Shown one piece after another: positions 10,905-22,527 of a DNA stretch of 64,000 nucleotides. This DNA comes from Chamaecyparis obtusa (lineage: Eukaryota; Streptophyta; Pinopsida; Cupressales; Cupressaceae). The stretch is taken from positions 2,043,501-2,107,500 of the forward strand of contig BSBK01000871.1 of NCBI GenBank assembly GCA_027943335.1, given 5' to 3'. A program made the translations under genes and the position numbers. Position 1 is the stretch's first letter, and the number at the start of each line of letters is the position of its first letter. The notes beneath the pieces are model-generated. The model did no database searches. It saw only the letters and a list, made by a program, of their open reading frames with translations, and was not told the origin of the DNA.

Positions 10905-12514
10905 GAGGAAACTTCTGTGGTGTTGGAACGCTTGGGGTCCGAAGACCCATCAAGAGAGGTGTTAAACTGCTGAGAGGAGCCACCTTTACCAACTTTATTT
11001 TTAGATCCTGGTGGCCTACCTCTTTTTTTGGATTGGGGTAAATCCAATCTATCATCTAAATCTTCATCTTCAGAGCCTGGGGGGGCAAGAATATCCATAT
11101 CATCAGGGATTAAGGTAGGACGTGCTGAGGGGATGGAGGAAGTAGGAATGACGATCTGACGAAGGGCTAAGTCAGCTGCGATAATTTCCAAAGTGCAATC
11201 ATCGTCGATTTCTTTAAACTTCTTTGGGGGAAGGTTGAGAGTAAGGAAACTATCCATCTTACCAGGGGGTTTAGTTCTAGGCGGGCAAGAGGCGGATTCA
11301 ATAGCAGGAGAAATGATCAAAGTGTTCATGTGTGAAGGAGAATCAACTGAAGAAGATTGATTGCGAGCAACGAATATGTTGGGTGAAGGGTTAAATTTCC
11401 TTCTGCGTTTTTTGTTAACAACTAATTAGAAGTCATCAGGATTGGTAATGTCTTCACCTGGGATTTTAGCTGGGTTCACAATTGTCGATTGGGAGCACAT
11501 AGCCTTGACACGAGCACTAGCTAGAGGAGTGTCTAGTATATCCTCACTAGTATTGGGAGGCGAGGCATGCAGAGGAACATTTAGTGGGGGATTTAAAACT
11601 GAGGAGGTAGGATTTGGCTGGGGTTTAGCTGCATTTCTTCGCTTTAGAATTGGGCAATCTTTCCTCATGTGACCTTCGTTCTTACACAGAAAACAAGCAT
11701 TAAGTCCTCCCAACATTTCAATAGGGCAAGAGAAGCATTCTCCAATTATGTTAATTTCAAGGGTCACAAGTATCTCCATTCCAGGTATTAATGAAATTAG
11801 AGCCCTGGCATTCATGTGTGGGACAAGGCCAGTAGTATCATCCATTCTAATAAGTTTGCCTAAAGGTTCGAGCAGGTGGGGGATAAATCGCCAGAGGAAA
11901 GGAGGTATGTTTTTAATCAACATCCAGCGAGGGGCGGATAAAGCCAAGACTTCATCGTGGATAGCTTCTGGAGTCCAAGCTAGGGCACAGAAGGAGGAAT
12001 TTCCAACCGTCCAGTATTGCTTCTTGAGGACCGCCTGTTGCGCATCCGAATTATTAAAGAAAATAACAAATAAACCAGGCTGAATTTGTCTACAGAAGGA
12101 GATATGCAAACCAAGTTTTAAATTCCAATAATTATGAAACCAGTCATCAAGAAACTTGTGTGGAGGGCACTTCACAATATCAATAGCAGTGAAAAAATAG
12201 CAGTCTTTTAACCTATTTTTTTCTTTAACAATTTCATTCAACATATCATTATTCAGCGAAATAGAGAAAGAAGCCAAGCCAGTCCTAGATGCCTTACCGG
12301 ATCTACCCTCTCCATTAGGGTTAGCAAACTAGAATTTAGCGCCAATAGATATACTAGTGGCCTAGTGCGTGACGACTTCAGAGAAAGATTTGGGTTTAAG
12401 AGCCAGGTTAGGTTTATTAATGACAACAATTGGAGGCTCCATTGGAGCCTCAGAAGGCATCGAGGCCGAGGGTACGACCTTTGCCGAAGGGAAGGGGTTA
12501 GTTGAAAGAACCAT
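10901..12514 (-). pseudogene. LINE ORF1: nucleic-acid-binding protein
   Basis: Best start is ATG 12514 (MVLSTNPFPSAK...). The frame runs about 537 codons to TGA at 10901-10903, broken by TAG (12362-12364), TAG (12329-12331) and TAA (11426-11428), with no frameshift. In order it holds a Pro/Ser-rich N-terminus, a DUF4283-like domain (FLDDWFHNYWN... PRWMLIKNIPPFLWRF), a CCHC knuckle CFLCKNEGHMRKDC, a Pro-rich linker, and a C-terminal segment with KKRGRPPGSKNK, a good AT-hook-like GRP core. Its last four bases, ATGA, overlap the start of ORF2. In this family ORF1 forms the RNP with the element RNA; the AT-hook role is my inference. Confidence 0.85.
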
Positions 12515-12694
12515 GCGAAATAAATAGAGATGCAGTAAGAACGGACACACCTGGCATCCGAAAGACAACCGAAACGTCAGAAGGAAACTGATAGGGATCG
12601 CTTGCTAGAAAACAAATGCTGAAAAATGAAAACATAGACTTCACATCATCGAAAAATCGCAGACCCGAATCCAAAAATTTAATCTATAATCATC

Positions 12695-12708
12695 ATTTAA
12701 TAATTATT
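12695..12708. repeat. right target-site duplication of the LINE
   Basis: ATTTAATAATTATT, identical to 6728-6741, lies immediately beyond the 5' end of the minus-strand LINE. Confidence 0.75.
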
Positions 12709-14770
12709 CATATATTTATAATTTAATATTAATAGGAAAAATAATTTATTAGTTTATTGATAAAATAATATAATATACCAAGTAGTATTATTAGAACTAA
12801 AGTATGCTAAGTTATTATAATCTAATATAATACCATAAATAAAATAAATAAAATTTATTTAATTAATAATATAAATATAATATAATATAGTATAAAATAT
12901 AATATAATTGGTATTAAATTATAACCTTGAATATTTTATTTTAATTTAATAATGATATAACTATAGTATAATATAATAGAAAGATAATTTAATAGTATAA
13001 ATATTACTACTCATATAATATAATATAAAATATAATCTATTAAATAATAATTAAAATGTAATTACACTAATTAAATAGTTCAATGAGAGAGTCAACTATT
13101 AAATCTCATTCATTTTAATTTTTCTTAATAAAATAGAACACAAAAGTACTTTTAAAATATAAACAAAAATAAAGTTTTGCATAATAACTTAATAATAAAT
13201 AATAAATTATATCTTATGAAATAGTTTCATTTTTGTACTCATACAAAAATCTACCTTATAAAACACTTTCATATTTCTTAAAAAAGCACTCTTATTGCTA
13301 AAAGTTTTTAGCCAATAAAGTGATAGAAAATAATTTTTGTAAATATGTTTTGTTAAAAAAATTGCAACTATACTTTAGTTAAGATACAAATTTTTGAAAT
13401 AAGAAAAATATCCTGCACCTGATTTGCTAAAAAATGAATTATTAATAACTAGTTAAATTTTGTCCATGCCTATAGTTCTAGCCTACGGCAGGAACTAATA
13501 ATTAACTTATTTAAATTTTCTTGTACAATAGTAATAAATGTTATGTTAATTTAGAAATGTAGATTTTCACTTTCAATAGAATTATAAAATGCAAATAATT
13601 ATAAATTTATAAAAATTAAAAAAATTGTAAATGCAAATGTTAAATTCTAGAAATTATAGGCAATTAATAATTTAATTGTGGACATATAAATTATTATAAA
13701 TATGTTTCTATTTCAAATAAAAACAAGAAATTAAGAATTCAACTTCAACTAAATTACAAATGCAAGAATATATACATATAATATGTATTAAAAATATGAA
13801 AACTATAATGTAATTGAATTAATAAATAAATCAATGTCCATACCATGTTCCAAAGCTCAACTCTCACTTTGGTACAGGCAATGAGGATGTTAGCACAGGT
13901 TTAGAGGTTTGGTTATACACCTGCCAATTGCATTTTCTTAAGATTTTCCACCAGACCACATTTCTTTCATGCATTCTATCTAACAACTCATAAAAGTCCT
14001 TTGTAATTCCCATGCCTTGCCTTTTGTGCTTTGTCAATTTGCATTAGTGCCTTATTTTGTTTTGTTGTAGACACGTTCTTTCTAGTTTTCTTTTTTAATA
14101 AAATGTTTACTTTTATCCCCCAAAAATAAAAAACATAGAAGAATTCAGAGACCCGAATCAGATGGTAAGTTTTTTGCAATCCTTCTAGAAAACAAATATT
14201 TACAAACTCATGTCATCTGAAACAACAACGAAAGCAAGCACAAGAATTGGATCTGCATATTTTTAGAAATCAAAATATTTATTACAAAATTTCATAATGG
14301 AGTGCCAGTCATTAGAACTTACTAGATACAAGAAAATATTTTGCATAGAAATACTTGGCAGGCCAAAGTGAATATACAAAAAAATATAAATGGCATGAGT
14401 TCCAAATTGCAAAATTTCCTTAATTGCTCCCAACTGTGACAATGGAACTATTATGTCTGTAATTTTTTAAGATGCATGATAGGTCATCGTAACCAATAAA
14501 GAAACCAAAAAATTAAGCTAAGATTTTTAGCATATCTGCAATTACACTTGCATATACCTTTGACCAAATAAATGTAAGTTGCATTTGTCTGTCTGTTATT
14601 ATGAGTTGCTGATTATATGCACATTGAGAATCAAAATCTCCATACAAGCATAATTTTAGAAAAAAATGTCATAATTGAGGCTATGCAATTTGCTGAGACC
14701 AAATCCAGATCTTGATATGTAATTGCGTATGCAAATTAACAAGCATGATGAGACAAGAAATCAAATATGT
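12709..14770. other. very AT-rich spacer
   Basis: 12709-13840 is almost pure A/T with no coding signal. 13840-14120 is slightly richer in GC but has only short frames. Words shared with the LINE 5' end (ctagaaaacaaat, agacccgaatc) recur near 14150-14200; this may be a tiny LINE-related fragment or chance. Confidence 0.4.
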
Positions 14771-15070
14771 TGATTCCTTGTCACATCCGGTTTTGCGACC
14801 TCCTTCCTTGCGGATCCTTCAGTCGACTTATGTCGACTAGGAGGACTCGACAAGTCCGGGTAACTATGGAAATGGTAAATTTTTATTAGAATGAGATCGG
14901 AAATTGGCAATATGTTGCAAATTTTAATTATCATTTGAGTTACTGATGATATTTTCTATTGTCAAGTGTTTGAGTTGGTTGCAGATCGGAGGACAGAGGT
15001 GTAATTGAGGAGAGAGGTCTAGCTCCCTGCCTAGTGTCAGATTCGGATGACTGAGTGACGCACACACCAC
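14771..15070. other. GC-richer island with palindrome, possible LTR remnant
   Basis: The sequence opens with TGTCACATCCGG at 14778, a style common at plant LTR starts, and contains AGTCGAC-ttat-GTCGACT (14821-14838), an inverted repeat with 7-base arms. A second GC-richer piece follows at 14985-15070. There is no reading frame and no matching partner LTR in the window, so assignment as an old LTR fragment is only suggestive. Confidence 0.2.
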
Positions 15071-15299
15071 GGTTATACATAGATATAGATGCATATTAAT
15101 TCTTGCTTATTGTTGTGTGGTAGTAGGAAGTAAAAGAATGCAATTAAAAATTTATTCATAATGCAGGTATCAATTAGATTAATTAAATTTTAAATCATTG
15201 AGAATGGAAATGAGATTTTGAATAGGCTATTTTAATAATTGTTAGGCTTTTGAATTAATTAACATTATGTTAATTATGAGTACTTATATTTTATTCTTA

Positions 15300-16800
15300 C
15301 TCCTTACATTCAACTTACCGCAAGTGAATCAAGAAGCAAGTAAAACCAAAAACGGTTATTGGGGATGGGGATTTATTATCGAGAAACCTCTGCAATCAGG
15401 GGACACATCTTTCTTGACATGTGCGAGACATAACTGCAAAAAAATTTGAAAAAAAATAGAGTTTGCTTGGGTGTTTTGAGTTATTTTTTTTTAAGGAAGA
15501 CCTTGTGCTGTGAACATTGGGGCCACAACTGAGCTGGAAACACCAAAGAGCCACGCCGAGTTCCCACAATCTATCCAACGATACCAGGCATGGTTCTTTT
15601 GTTTAATGAATGTTTTTCTTGCTTAAGACAAATGCATACGAAAGAAAATTTAGTTGTGATTTTGTGAAACGTGAATAAGTCTGAGATTGATGAAAGTTGC
15701 TTGGTGTCATGTCGGATTTCAAGACTGTGCTCTGCAGTGCCTATATTCTTTTATTTCTTCTGCGCTTGTGCTATGCAGTTGCCTATATTCTTTTCTTTCT
15801 TCTTAAATGCACCTACGCTTCAGTTATGCTTACTGCCAATTCTTTTTATTCAATGTTGGTATGTTCTGTGTATACATGCTGTTTGTTTTTGTATCCGGGT
15901 GTTCAAATTTGTCATTGCAAATGCCATAGTGTGACCGAAACCAGTAAAATAGTATGCACGCACTTAAACTGTTGATAGGTGTGTCATTTTAGGAAATTCT
16001 TTTGGGTTTTGTGGTTTAGACACGTCTTTAAGGATTTCAAACGGAAGGCTTTTAGGGGACGCAGAGTAGGAAAGTGAGCTGTTGCTGTATGCATGACAGT
16101 GCCGCTGGATCATTTGACTCTTCCTTGCAATTGAACCCTCTATTAGTATCAGCTTAGGCGTATGCTACAGAACTCTCAGAAGCTAGACGTGATAGGATTC
16201 AGAGGCAGTTTTGTTTTTACCTTGCATTGTTTTTGTTTTGTGTATGCCTTTTATCAAATGTCTTTCTTGGTGTTCCACTTTCAAATCTGTTTTGTATTAA
16301 CTTAAGAGTCGCACTTGCATCTGCCGTTTAAGTATGTCTATTCTCTCTTTTCCTAGAAATAAGGTTGTGAGTTTAGAATATCTGAATTTCTTTTCACTCT
16401 CCTCTGCCATGCGAAAACTCTGTGACTCCATACCTCTTTCACACTTCACTTCTTTAGATCCTATAATCTGCGGTCATCACTGGAAACGCCAACATTTAAG
16501 ATCTGTACTTATTGAGATGAAATCTCTAGTTCTCTTTTTCGTAATCTAAAGCTCACGGGGTTCATTGAACTAAATTCTTGCATGGAAGTTGAAACCCTAC
16601 GTTTTGATCTTTTACCTGAAAACATAATTTTTTTTTTCAGGCTATAAATTCTGTGCAAAAAATGTGACAGATGCTCTGAAGAATGTTCCTTGAGAAGCAT
16701 TGGCTGTATCAGTCTATTGATTGAGGTTTTGTGGTAACCTTGTCCTTGGAATGTAACTGTAACCCATTTCTCTGTATGAACCATTTGATATGTGGGTCAG
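15300..16800 (+). other. exon-like fragments of an unrecognised gene
   Basis: Several plus-strand stretches look like exons but do not join into one convincing model. 15306-15449 reads LPQVNQEASKTKNG...ending CKKI. 15496-15588, after a T-run and TAAG acceptor, reads a protein-like RPCAVNIGATTELETPKSHA segment. 15977-16078 reads a basic tail ending GRRVGK and TGA. A polypyrimidine-CAG acceptor at 16640 is followed by eight codons and TGA. Donor sites are poor. This could be the 3' part of a host gene or its decayed copy; no family was recognised. Confidence 0.2.
15727..15810 (+). repeat. two-copy tandem repeat, period 41 bp
   Basis: gtgctctgcagtgcctat... at 15727 is repeated from 15768 as gtgctatgcagttgcctat..., each followed by a pyrimidine-rich ttctttt stretch. 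A 92-codon hydrophobic frame covers it, but I regard this as incidental. Confidence 0.7.
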
Positions 16801-17411
16801 GTTACACATTTCTTTTCAGCATGTATATAGTTGATTGTAGATTTACATTGTAGATTTAAGAGTTCAAACACATAACAGAAGTACAAGCATTTGTTCGACA
16901 TTTTTGTTCACTAAACTGAGCTATAGATCTAAATGCTAGCAATACAACCCACCAAAGAAATACTAATAAAAGCATTGTTTTGGTATATCATCTTACCGAG
17001 ATAATAACTTATATTTCAGTTGTAGTTGATGTACAGAAATCTCAAAAACTGATGATAGTCTTAATAATGTATATACAGGAATATCACACAAGAACTTTAC
17101 AGCAGAGATTTAGTTTTATTATAAACACCTTGAAATGATTAATGAATTAAATGAATTAAGTTTAGAGATGCTGTTATTTTACTATTTCCTATGAAATCTG
17201 GAATGTATCAATTGATGGGAGTTGTGCCGAACGTAGATTATCAAGGGAGGGTAAATGTATGTTTGCCTGCCAGTTCAAATCTGGATACAATTTACTTTGG
17301 CCAAAGTATTAAACTGCATATATTCTCTTTGATCATGCATGGTTAAATCTCACCCCTTGCTACGTCCGTTGTATAGAACCTACTATAGGCATATGTGTTG
17401 TAGGTTAAGAT
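16801..17411. other. spacer without recognisable gene
   Basis: AT-rich, with no exon-like frame, array or RNA gene. A short CCAGTTCAAATCTGG hairpin at 17271-17285 looks like a tRNA T-arm, but the rest of a tRNA is absent. Confidence 0.4.
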
Positions 17412-17628
17412 TACATGGCTGCACTAAGACCATCCGAATTTGCCAGTAGCGAGAAGCTAGGCCTCTCGTGCAGGGACGGGGCGTTCTTCGTGTCAGGAAG
17501 AACCCCGGGGAAGCTCATCACTTCCGGAGCTGACCACTCCACGGTTGGGCGGAAAAGTGCCTGGACCCACCTCTGTTCTCAAGGAAGCGTAAGGGACTCA
17601 GTCCGAGGCTCAGGAGACAGAACCTGAT
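17412..17628 (+). other. isolated GC-rich block, open for 70 codons
   Basis: About 215 bases of clearly higher GC than the surrounding AT-rich DNA, with sharp edges. One plus-strand frame runs ATG 17415 to TGA 17625-17627 (MAALRPSEFASSEKLG..., Ser/Gly/Arg-rich) without family motifs. The composition suggests insertion of foreign or transposon-derived sequence, or an ancient LTR/leader piece. I cannot assign it; the frame may be incidental to the high GC. Confidence 0.3.
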
Positions 17629-17699
17629 GAGTTAATACTTCTAGTGCTCATATTTCTTCTTTTCTCTCTATTTGTTTTGATGTACTCTATTTTAGTGAT

Positions 17700-17905
17700 C
17701 GACAAGTTGGTCGACACTTCTGAATGTAATAAGCTTTGATGTAAAACATTGAAATTTGTAAGATTGTTTTCTGACATCCGACAAGTTGGTCGGCATGTAT
17801 CTGTATGTAATATATCGTGTGACTCTTGAACTTCGACAAGATGGTCGTTTGTATGAACTTTATTGGTGTAATTTTGGAAATTATTGATTGTAATGTCGAC
17901 TTGGT
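17700..17905. repeat. series of CGAC...GTCG short inverted repeats
   Basis: CGACAAGTTGGTCG occurs at 17700-17713 and again at 17779-17792; CGACAAGATGGTCG is at 17834-17847; a related gtcgacttggtc follows at about 17894. Each can form a 4-base stem with a 6-base loop, and spacings are 79 and 55 bases. A 157-codon minus-strand frame across this region lacks protein character. Confidence 0.55.
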
Positions 17906-20096
17906 CTTTTGACTTTTTTGACTTTCGACTAATATTGTTAAAAGTGTTTGTGGCATTTTTGTGAGTATGTTCAGTCTTTACACTTTTGTACAAAATATTA
18001 ATATGAGAAAATCGTGCCATCTCAGAATTGATGTACATCAATACCAAGAGACTATATAAAAAAAATAATGATACTAAGGACATGAATGAAGCATTATGGT
18101 CAACCCTTAAAATGACCTAACCAACTATGATACCAGTCCACTTATCTGACAGATTTATATCATTAAACCACCGAGACGTGGCTACAACTTTGATGTTACA
18201 TGTGAAGCAAATGTCTGAGATGAAAAATTCTCCACTTGTTTCTTTGCATCTGAAAACATCAAAGCATGAATGCTGAATGCCAGTCATGCCATCCCTGTTC
18301 CATTTGTACGCTAAAAAGGTGTTCTAACATGTTATACTAACTAAGACTTAGTTTCCACTTGCCTTTCCACCCAAAGAGCATAGATTTAAAAATAAATATA
18401 CTTTCCTTTTAGGCATTTGGTAAATCCAATAATGGTTGCAATGCTTATAAGCTCAAACAAACTCCCACCACTAGAAGATAATCAATGTTAAACTTGAGTA
18501 GGGACACAATTCCCAGAGCTGACCAAACAACCTACAAAATAAATAAGTAAATAAATAGAAATAAGATAGGATAGAATAGAAGCTATGACAACAATAAGCC
18601 AATAAGACAGTTGCAAGGTAAAGGAGCACATGTTCAATATGGTAATTTTTAAAATTGGGTAAATCATGCAGAGGACAAGCCAAACCAACAGTTTCAAGTT
18701 CTTGATATTTCTAGGGCTTTTCAACAAAATGATTCAGATCATTTGAAATCAAATAACAAATAATTTGTCAAAAGACATGATTGATAAGTAGGAGACATTT
18801 TCCAGTTTTTGGTGGCACATCTGATGGCTTCCCTTATGTAATGGGTGCTCTATTAGGCCCTTAACTATTTTTCCAATGATCAATATCAAATTTTAAGTGA
18901 CTATTGAGTATATAAGTATTCACATATGCTTTGCATGTCTCTCATGTGTTTTGTTAACTTTTCAAAGTTGGCATGCTTGGTAAACATAATTTACTTTAAT
19001 TACTAATGAAATAAAATGGCCATGTCATGCTAAAGGCAATGGTGTAATATGAGATGAGACTATTTATTCAAGAAGTCTTTATTGTTAGAGTAAAGAATTA
19101 ATTTAATTACATTGATTAAATTAACTTTAGTACCTCTTAAGATTTCTTTTATGTACTTGCATTAGTCATTTAATAATTAAATCTAATTATTAAATGCCTA
19201 TTTATCTATTAGGGTTTTCTATTAGGTTTTACGATCTCTTTTTATAAGGATTGATCCATTGTATATTTTTATTTCATTTTTTTGGTTGATAATAAACTTT
19301 CATATTGTCAGAGAAATTTTTTTTTTTGTTTCCTACAAATTTCTTTCCTCTGACAGGTTTTTGCATACAAGTTTCTTGGGCTTAATAGATTTGTTTTTCA
19401 TCAAATCTTACATTTATGCTTTCTTTCTTTCTCCCACAGTAAAGAAAAAATTCATTCAACTATAGCAATTACAACAGAGTGTAAAATGGAAATGACATTT
19501 CAAAGATAGGATTTTTGCGCAATTCCAGGTTAAAGATAGGATTATTTTGTCGGGTCTCCACCAACACTAACAACAATTGTAGATAAAATTTATGCTTGAA
19601 TGTTTGTGATCTGAAATAAGAAAGTTTGGTGCAAAAAGATTTAGCACTAACATAATAAGCTATTACAATATATCTTGTTGGTCTATATGATTGTTTATTA
19701 TTTGTTGATCAATAACTTGTTGGTCTAATTCTTCTTATAAATATGAGCACCTACTCAACTTTTCTCAAGAACAAACTTTTTTTAAAAAAAATTCATTGAT
19801 TTGAGAACTATCTTAGAAGTACATGCTACCCAACTTACACATTTTTCTAAGGGTTTGTATCTTGCTCACATCCAATAAGAAGATTGTTTTCTATTTTTGC
19901 AAAGTACATGGTACCCAACTTTCTAGGCAGGCATTCTTTTTTCCTTCAATTCTATAGCTTTTACCACTTTCTACTTCTGTATATAAACAGGTGAAACCCT
20001 AATCTTTCTAAAGCTCTTGGCAAGCCATTGTAGATGAGTGTACTATACATAAAACATTATACTTACGTTTCAGTGTACATTTTTAAAGTTTACCTA
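17906..20096. other. long spacer without recognisable gene
   Basis: AT-rich, with poly-T and TTTTT-rich stretches. Short open frames on both strands are Phe/Leu/Ile-rich translation artefacts. No repeat array, LTR pair or RNA gene was seen. Confidence 0.4.
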
Positions 20097-20864
20097 TCAC
20101 TCCTTGTAGCCTGTATTCATTGGGGGATGATTGAGGCTGGTTAAGTTTTCTGAAATCAAAATTTCCACATATTTTAGCATGGCTGCTTGACACTCCTTTT
20201 GACAAGTAGCAGATAATAAGAACCCAATGAATCCCTTCTTTGCTCACTACAAATATAATGACAGAGAAGAAAATATCACCGCTCCTCACTCTAAAGTCTC
20301 GACTATTTATCCTGGGGTTGAATCCAGCCTTCCAGTACTACAGAGATAAAATAATCCTCTCCACATTTTTACCTTAAATAACAACTCAACATATAGAACC
20401 ATGCCCTGAATTCTATAAAAAATGTGTATAACAGTCCGCCTGGTCTTTCAAGACCGATGAAGCCCAACTTTCTCCCCAGATATTCCCTACCATGTCCAAC
20501 TGCTGCCCTTAGAGCACTTGACTTTTGAATATTCTACATTACTACAAAAGGAAGTCCAAAAAAATAGAGTAAATTTAAACAAGCAAAACACGACATTTTC
20601 AACAAAGAAAACCTAAAGCTTAACTTTAATGGTAACACTTAGCAGGGTTAGAGGCAAATTAATGCTTAAAGTGCCAGTGATCTTTGCATTCAACTTTTCA
20701 GCGCAACAAAAATAAATAGGAAATTGAATTATAATCTTTAAACATAAGTAGACAAATAAATGAAACAAATAAATTAGAACCTGGGATTTATTCATGGCTT
20801 CTTGGAGGCAATCTCCGTACTCATATAGTTTCTGTACGTCATCATGCATTTCTTCGACCAACAA
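20097..20864 (-). CDS. 3' exons of an unrecognised minus-strand gene
   Basis: On the minus strand, 20864-20781 is an 84-base, 28-codon exon flanked by a T-rich acceptor (TTTTTTTAAAG|) and a donor (CCCAG|GTTCTA). It is open in phase 0 and reads EEMHDDVQKLYEYGDCLQEA with helical, acidic character. The last exon, 20195-20097, follows a TGTCAAAAG acceptor and reads 32 codons (AAMLKYVEILISENLTSLNH...) to TGA. Between them a further exon near 20640-20700 is possible but not certain. A consensus donor ATG|GTAAGC (RNA sense) at 21483-21489 suggests an upstream exon in 21490-21710. The family is not recognised. It may be a functional low-expression gene or a fragment. Confidence 0.4.
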
Positions 20865-21902
20865 CTTTAAAAAAAAAAAATCCTAATCACCTTTGGAAAT
20901 CCTTTAAAAAAAATGTGATGCATATGGATTTAACTCCAGACTGTGCAAATAAGCGCTTCAAAAGAAAATAAGTATAGAATAACCCCAAGTGGGGGTTCTC
21001 CACTGAATCTGGTCATGGAAGAAAACAATCAAATGGAGCATTCAAAAATTAAAAAGCTCAGCATTAGTTCAAAACCCTCAGATATTATTTGTTCCCTTTG
21101 TCGCAAACAACGCTGAGAACACAAAAGAACTTGGGTCAAATAAATTTAATTTTTGCAGACTTGGTCGTTTCTCTGTCTCTTTCACATGTATAGCTTTGAG
21201 ATCAACTATGGTTCGTTCTTGGTGTTGTGTGCCAGATTTAAAGCGAGAGGAGATAAAGGTTGAGATGAATAACCGATTCCCAGGGCTCCATCCAAGTGAG
21301 TTCTACGCAATCCTCTTTGTCCTCTGCAAACGATTTAAAAATACATGGAAAAAAATCATTTCAAAGGTGTTGTGTGCAAATCTCTTCCGTCCAGGTCTGA
21401 ACTCCCATCTTCGATTAAAATAAAATAATGTCGACAAAATTCAGAACATAAATAAAAGGAAAAACATGCAAATGCTACAAGCGCTTACCATAAACCTCCT
21501 CATACCAGTTTAGGGACCCAAGAATAGTGAAATAAAATAAGGCCGCACAAGTCTTCACACGCTGCCCACCTTTCATCCTGCTATACCCTTTTTTGTCGGT
21601 TAGTCTTTCGCCAGTAAACGTCAAACAACGACCGACAAATAACTTCTTATTTTGGATAACTCCTTTTTCAGGCCCGAGAGTTTTCTCCATATCAAACAAT
21701 TTCATTAGTGTTGGATGCCTACAATTAAAAGCCTATCGACTTAAAAATAGATTAAGAAATGATATAATGTGGATAACATTAGTTGATTTGAATCGTGCAT
21801 GTTGAAGCTAAAAATTGGTAATTTAAAGAGCAAGTATATAAAAAATAAATTGTGCATGCTAGAATTTGGAAGGGTAATTTAAATAGAAAGCAGATTAAAA
21901 AT
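20865..21902. other. probable intron/upstream part of the minus-strand gene
   Basis: Contains the putative upstream exon (about 21490-21710, minus strand, open for 76 codons, with a good GTAAGC donor at its 3' edge). It is otherwise AT-rich without motifs. Confidence 0.25.
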
Positions 21903-22348
21903 TGATCAGTAGGAGATTTTCCACAAGTCAAATTGTGATATTGCTATTAGGCTTCAACTATGTAGTTTTTGAGTCAAACTCATTGACCCATGTTTCATGA
22001 GTAGTGGTTCAAAAGAACCCATATCTCATGAGAATGAATGTAACACTTAACACTAATTGGATCTAGGTGAAGCATCGAGACTTCTTGAGAGGTCACCCAT
22101 TCTAGACTACTAATATAAGCGTGCTTGAGTTAGAGAAGTACTAGGATGGGTGACCTGGTGCTTCACCTCTGTGAACATCACCTAGATCCAATGAGTGTTA
22201 AGTGTTCCATTCATTCTCATGAGAGATGGGTTCTCGTGAACCACTACTCATGAAACACGGGTCAATGAGTTCGACTCAAAAAGTACATAATTGAATCCTG
22301 ATAGCAATATCACAATTTGACTTCTTGTGGAAATCTCCAACTTATCAA
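21903..22348. mobile_element. foldback element built from 5S-rRNA-derived repeats
   Basis: The left arm (21903-about 22115) and right arm (about 22130-22348) are inverted copies: both contain, in opposite orientation, GGAGATTT(T)CCACAAG, CAAATTGTGATATTGCTAT, TTCATGAGTAGTGGTTCA, CTCATGAGAATGAATG and GGATCTAGGTGA. At the centre, two 5S rRNA 3'-half-like pieces meet head to head: minus strand at about 22067-22112 (GGGTGACCTCTCAAGAAGTC in RNA sense) and plus strand at about 22118-22156 (AGCGTGCTTGAG...GTACTAGGATGGGTGACC). 5S sequence in a repeat is a hallmark of Cassandra TRIM LTRs and of 5S-derived SINEs. I see no clear LTR ends or PBS, so Cassandra-derived foldback is an inference. Confidence 0.6.
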
Positions 22349-22440
22349 TTGATGAGCTTAAGGGGCTTTATTACAAATGGTTCATAAGACACAACACTTG
22401 GTGAAGGTTTTGCAAATGAGGTTGCAAGCAAAGTGGGCTT

Positions 22441-22527
22441 AACCTTGGAAGAAACTTCATGGTTAATTGCGCTTGAGGTAGAATAGTACTAGGATGGGTG
22501 ACCTTCTGGGAAGTCCCGATGCTTTAC
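22441..22527 (+). pseudogene. 5S rRNA-derived segment in a repeat
   Basis: GGTTAATTGCGCTTGAGG, then AGTACTAGGATGGGTGACC and TTCTGGGAAGTCCCGATG, match the 3' two-thirds of plant 5S rRNA in order, including the box A and box C internal promoter regions. The 5' third is barely recognisable. It is followed by ACCTCTGTGAACATCACC and the same GTGTTAAGTGTTCCATTC tail that follows the plus-strand 5S piece at 22118-22216, so both come from one repeat family. It is not a functional 5S gene. Confidence 0.75.

Larger units (their letters stand above)
6742..12694 (-). mobile_element. near-full-length L1-type LINE, inactive
   Basis: A 5.95-kb minus-strand non-LTR retrotransposon, read from 12694 down to 6742: a 5' UTR of about 180 bases, ORF1 (from 12514), ORF2 (from 10904) and a 3' UTR ending in a short A-run. 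It is bounded by a perfect 14-bp TSD. ORF1 has a DUF4283-like region and a CCHC knuckle; ORF2 has AP-endonuclease, reverse transcriptase and a zf-RVT-like C-terminus, the usual plant L1 arrangement. Full length with a 5' end present is unusual, because most plant LINE copies are 5'-truncated. Seven in-frame stops and one frameshift make it non-functional. A 5'-truncated relative lies at about 60846-61610. Confidence 0.92.

Noticed and set aside
15697..15975. 92-codon hydrophobic frame
   Set aside because: Composition follows a pyrimidine-rich tandem repeat (41-bp unit); no signal-peptide logic, no conserved motif and no homologue recognised.
17271..17285. tRNA-like T-arm hairpin
   Set aside because: No acceptor stem, anticodon arm or D-arm can be built around it.
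17610..18083. 157-codon minus-strand frame
   Set aside because: Lys/Asn/Thr/Ser-rich translation of AT-rich DNA crossing the hairpin repeats; no domain.
22118..22527. Functional 5S rRNA genes
   Set aside because: The 5' third is missing or unrecognisable, the copies are mutated, and they sit in an inverted repeat rather than a tandem array.
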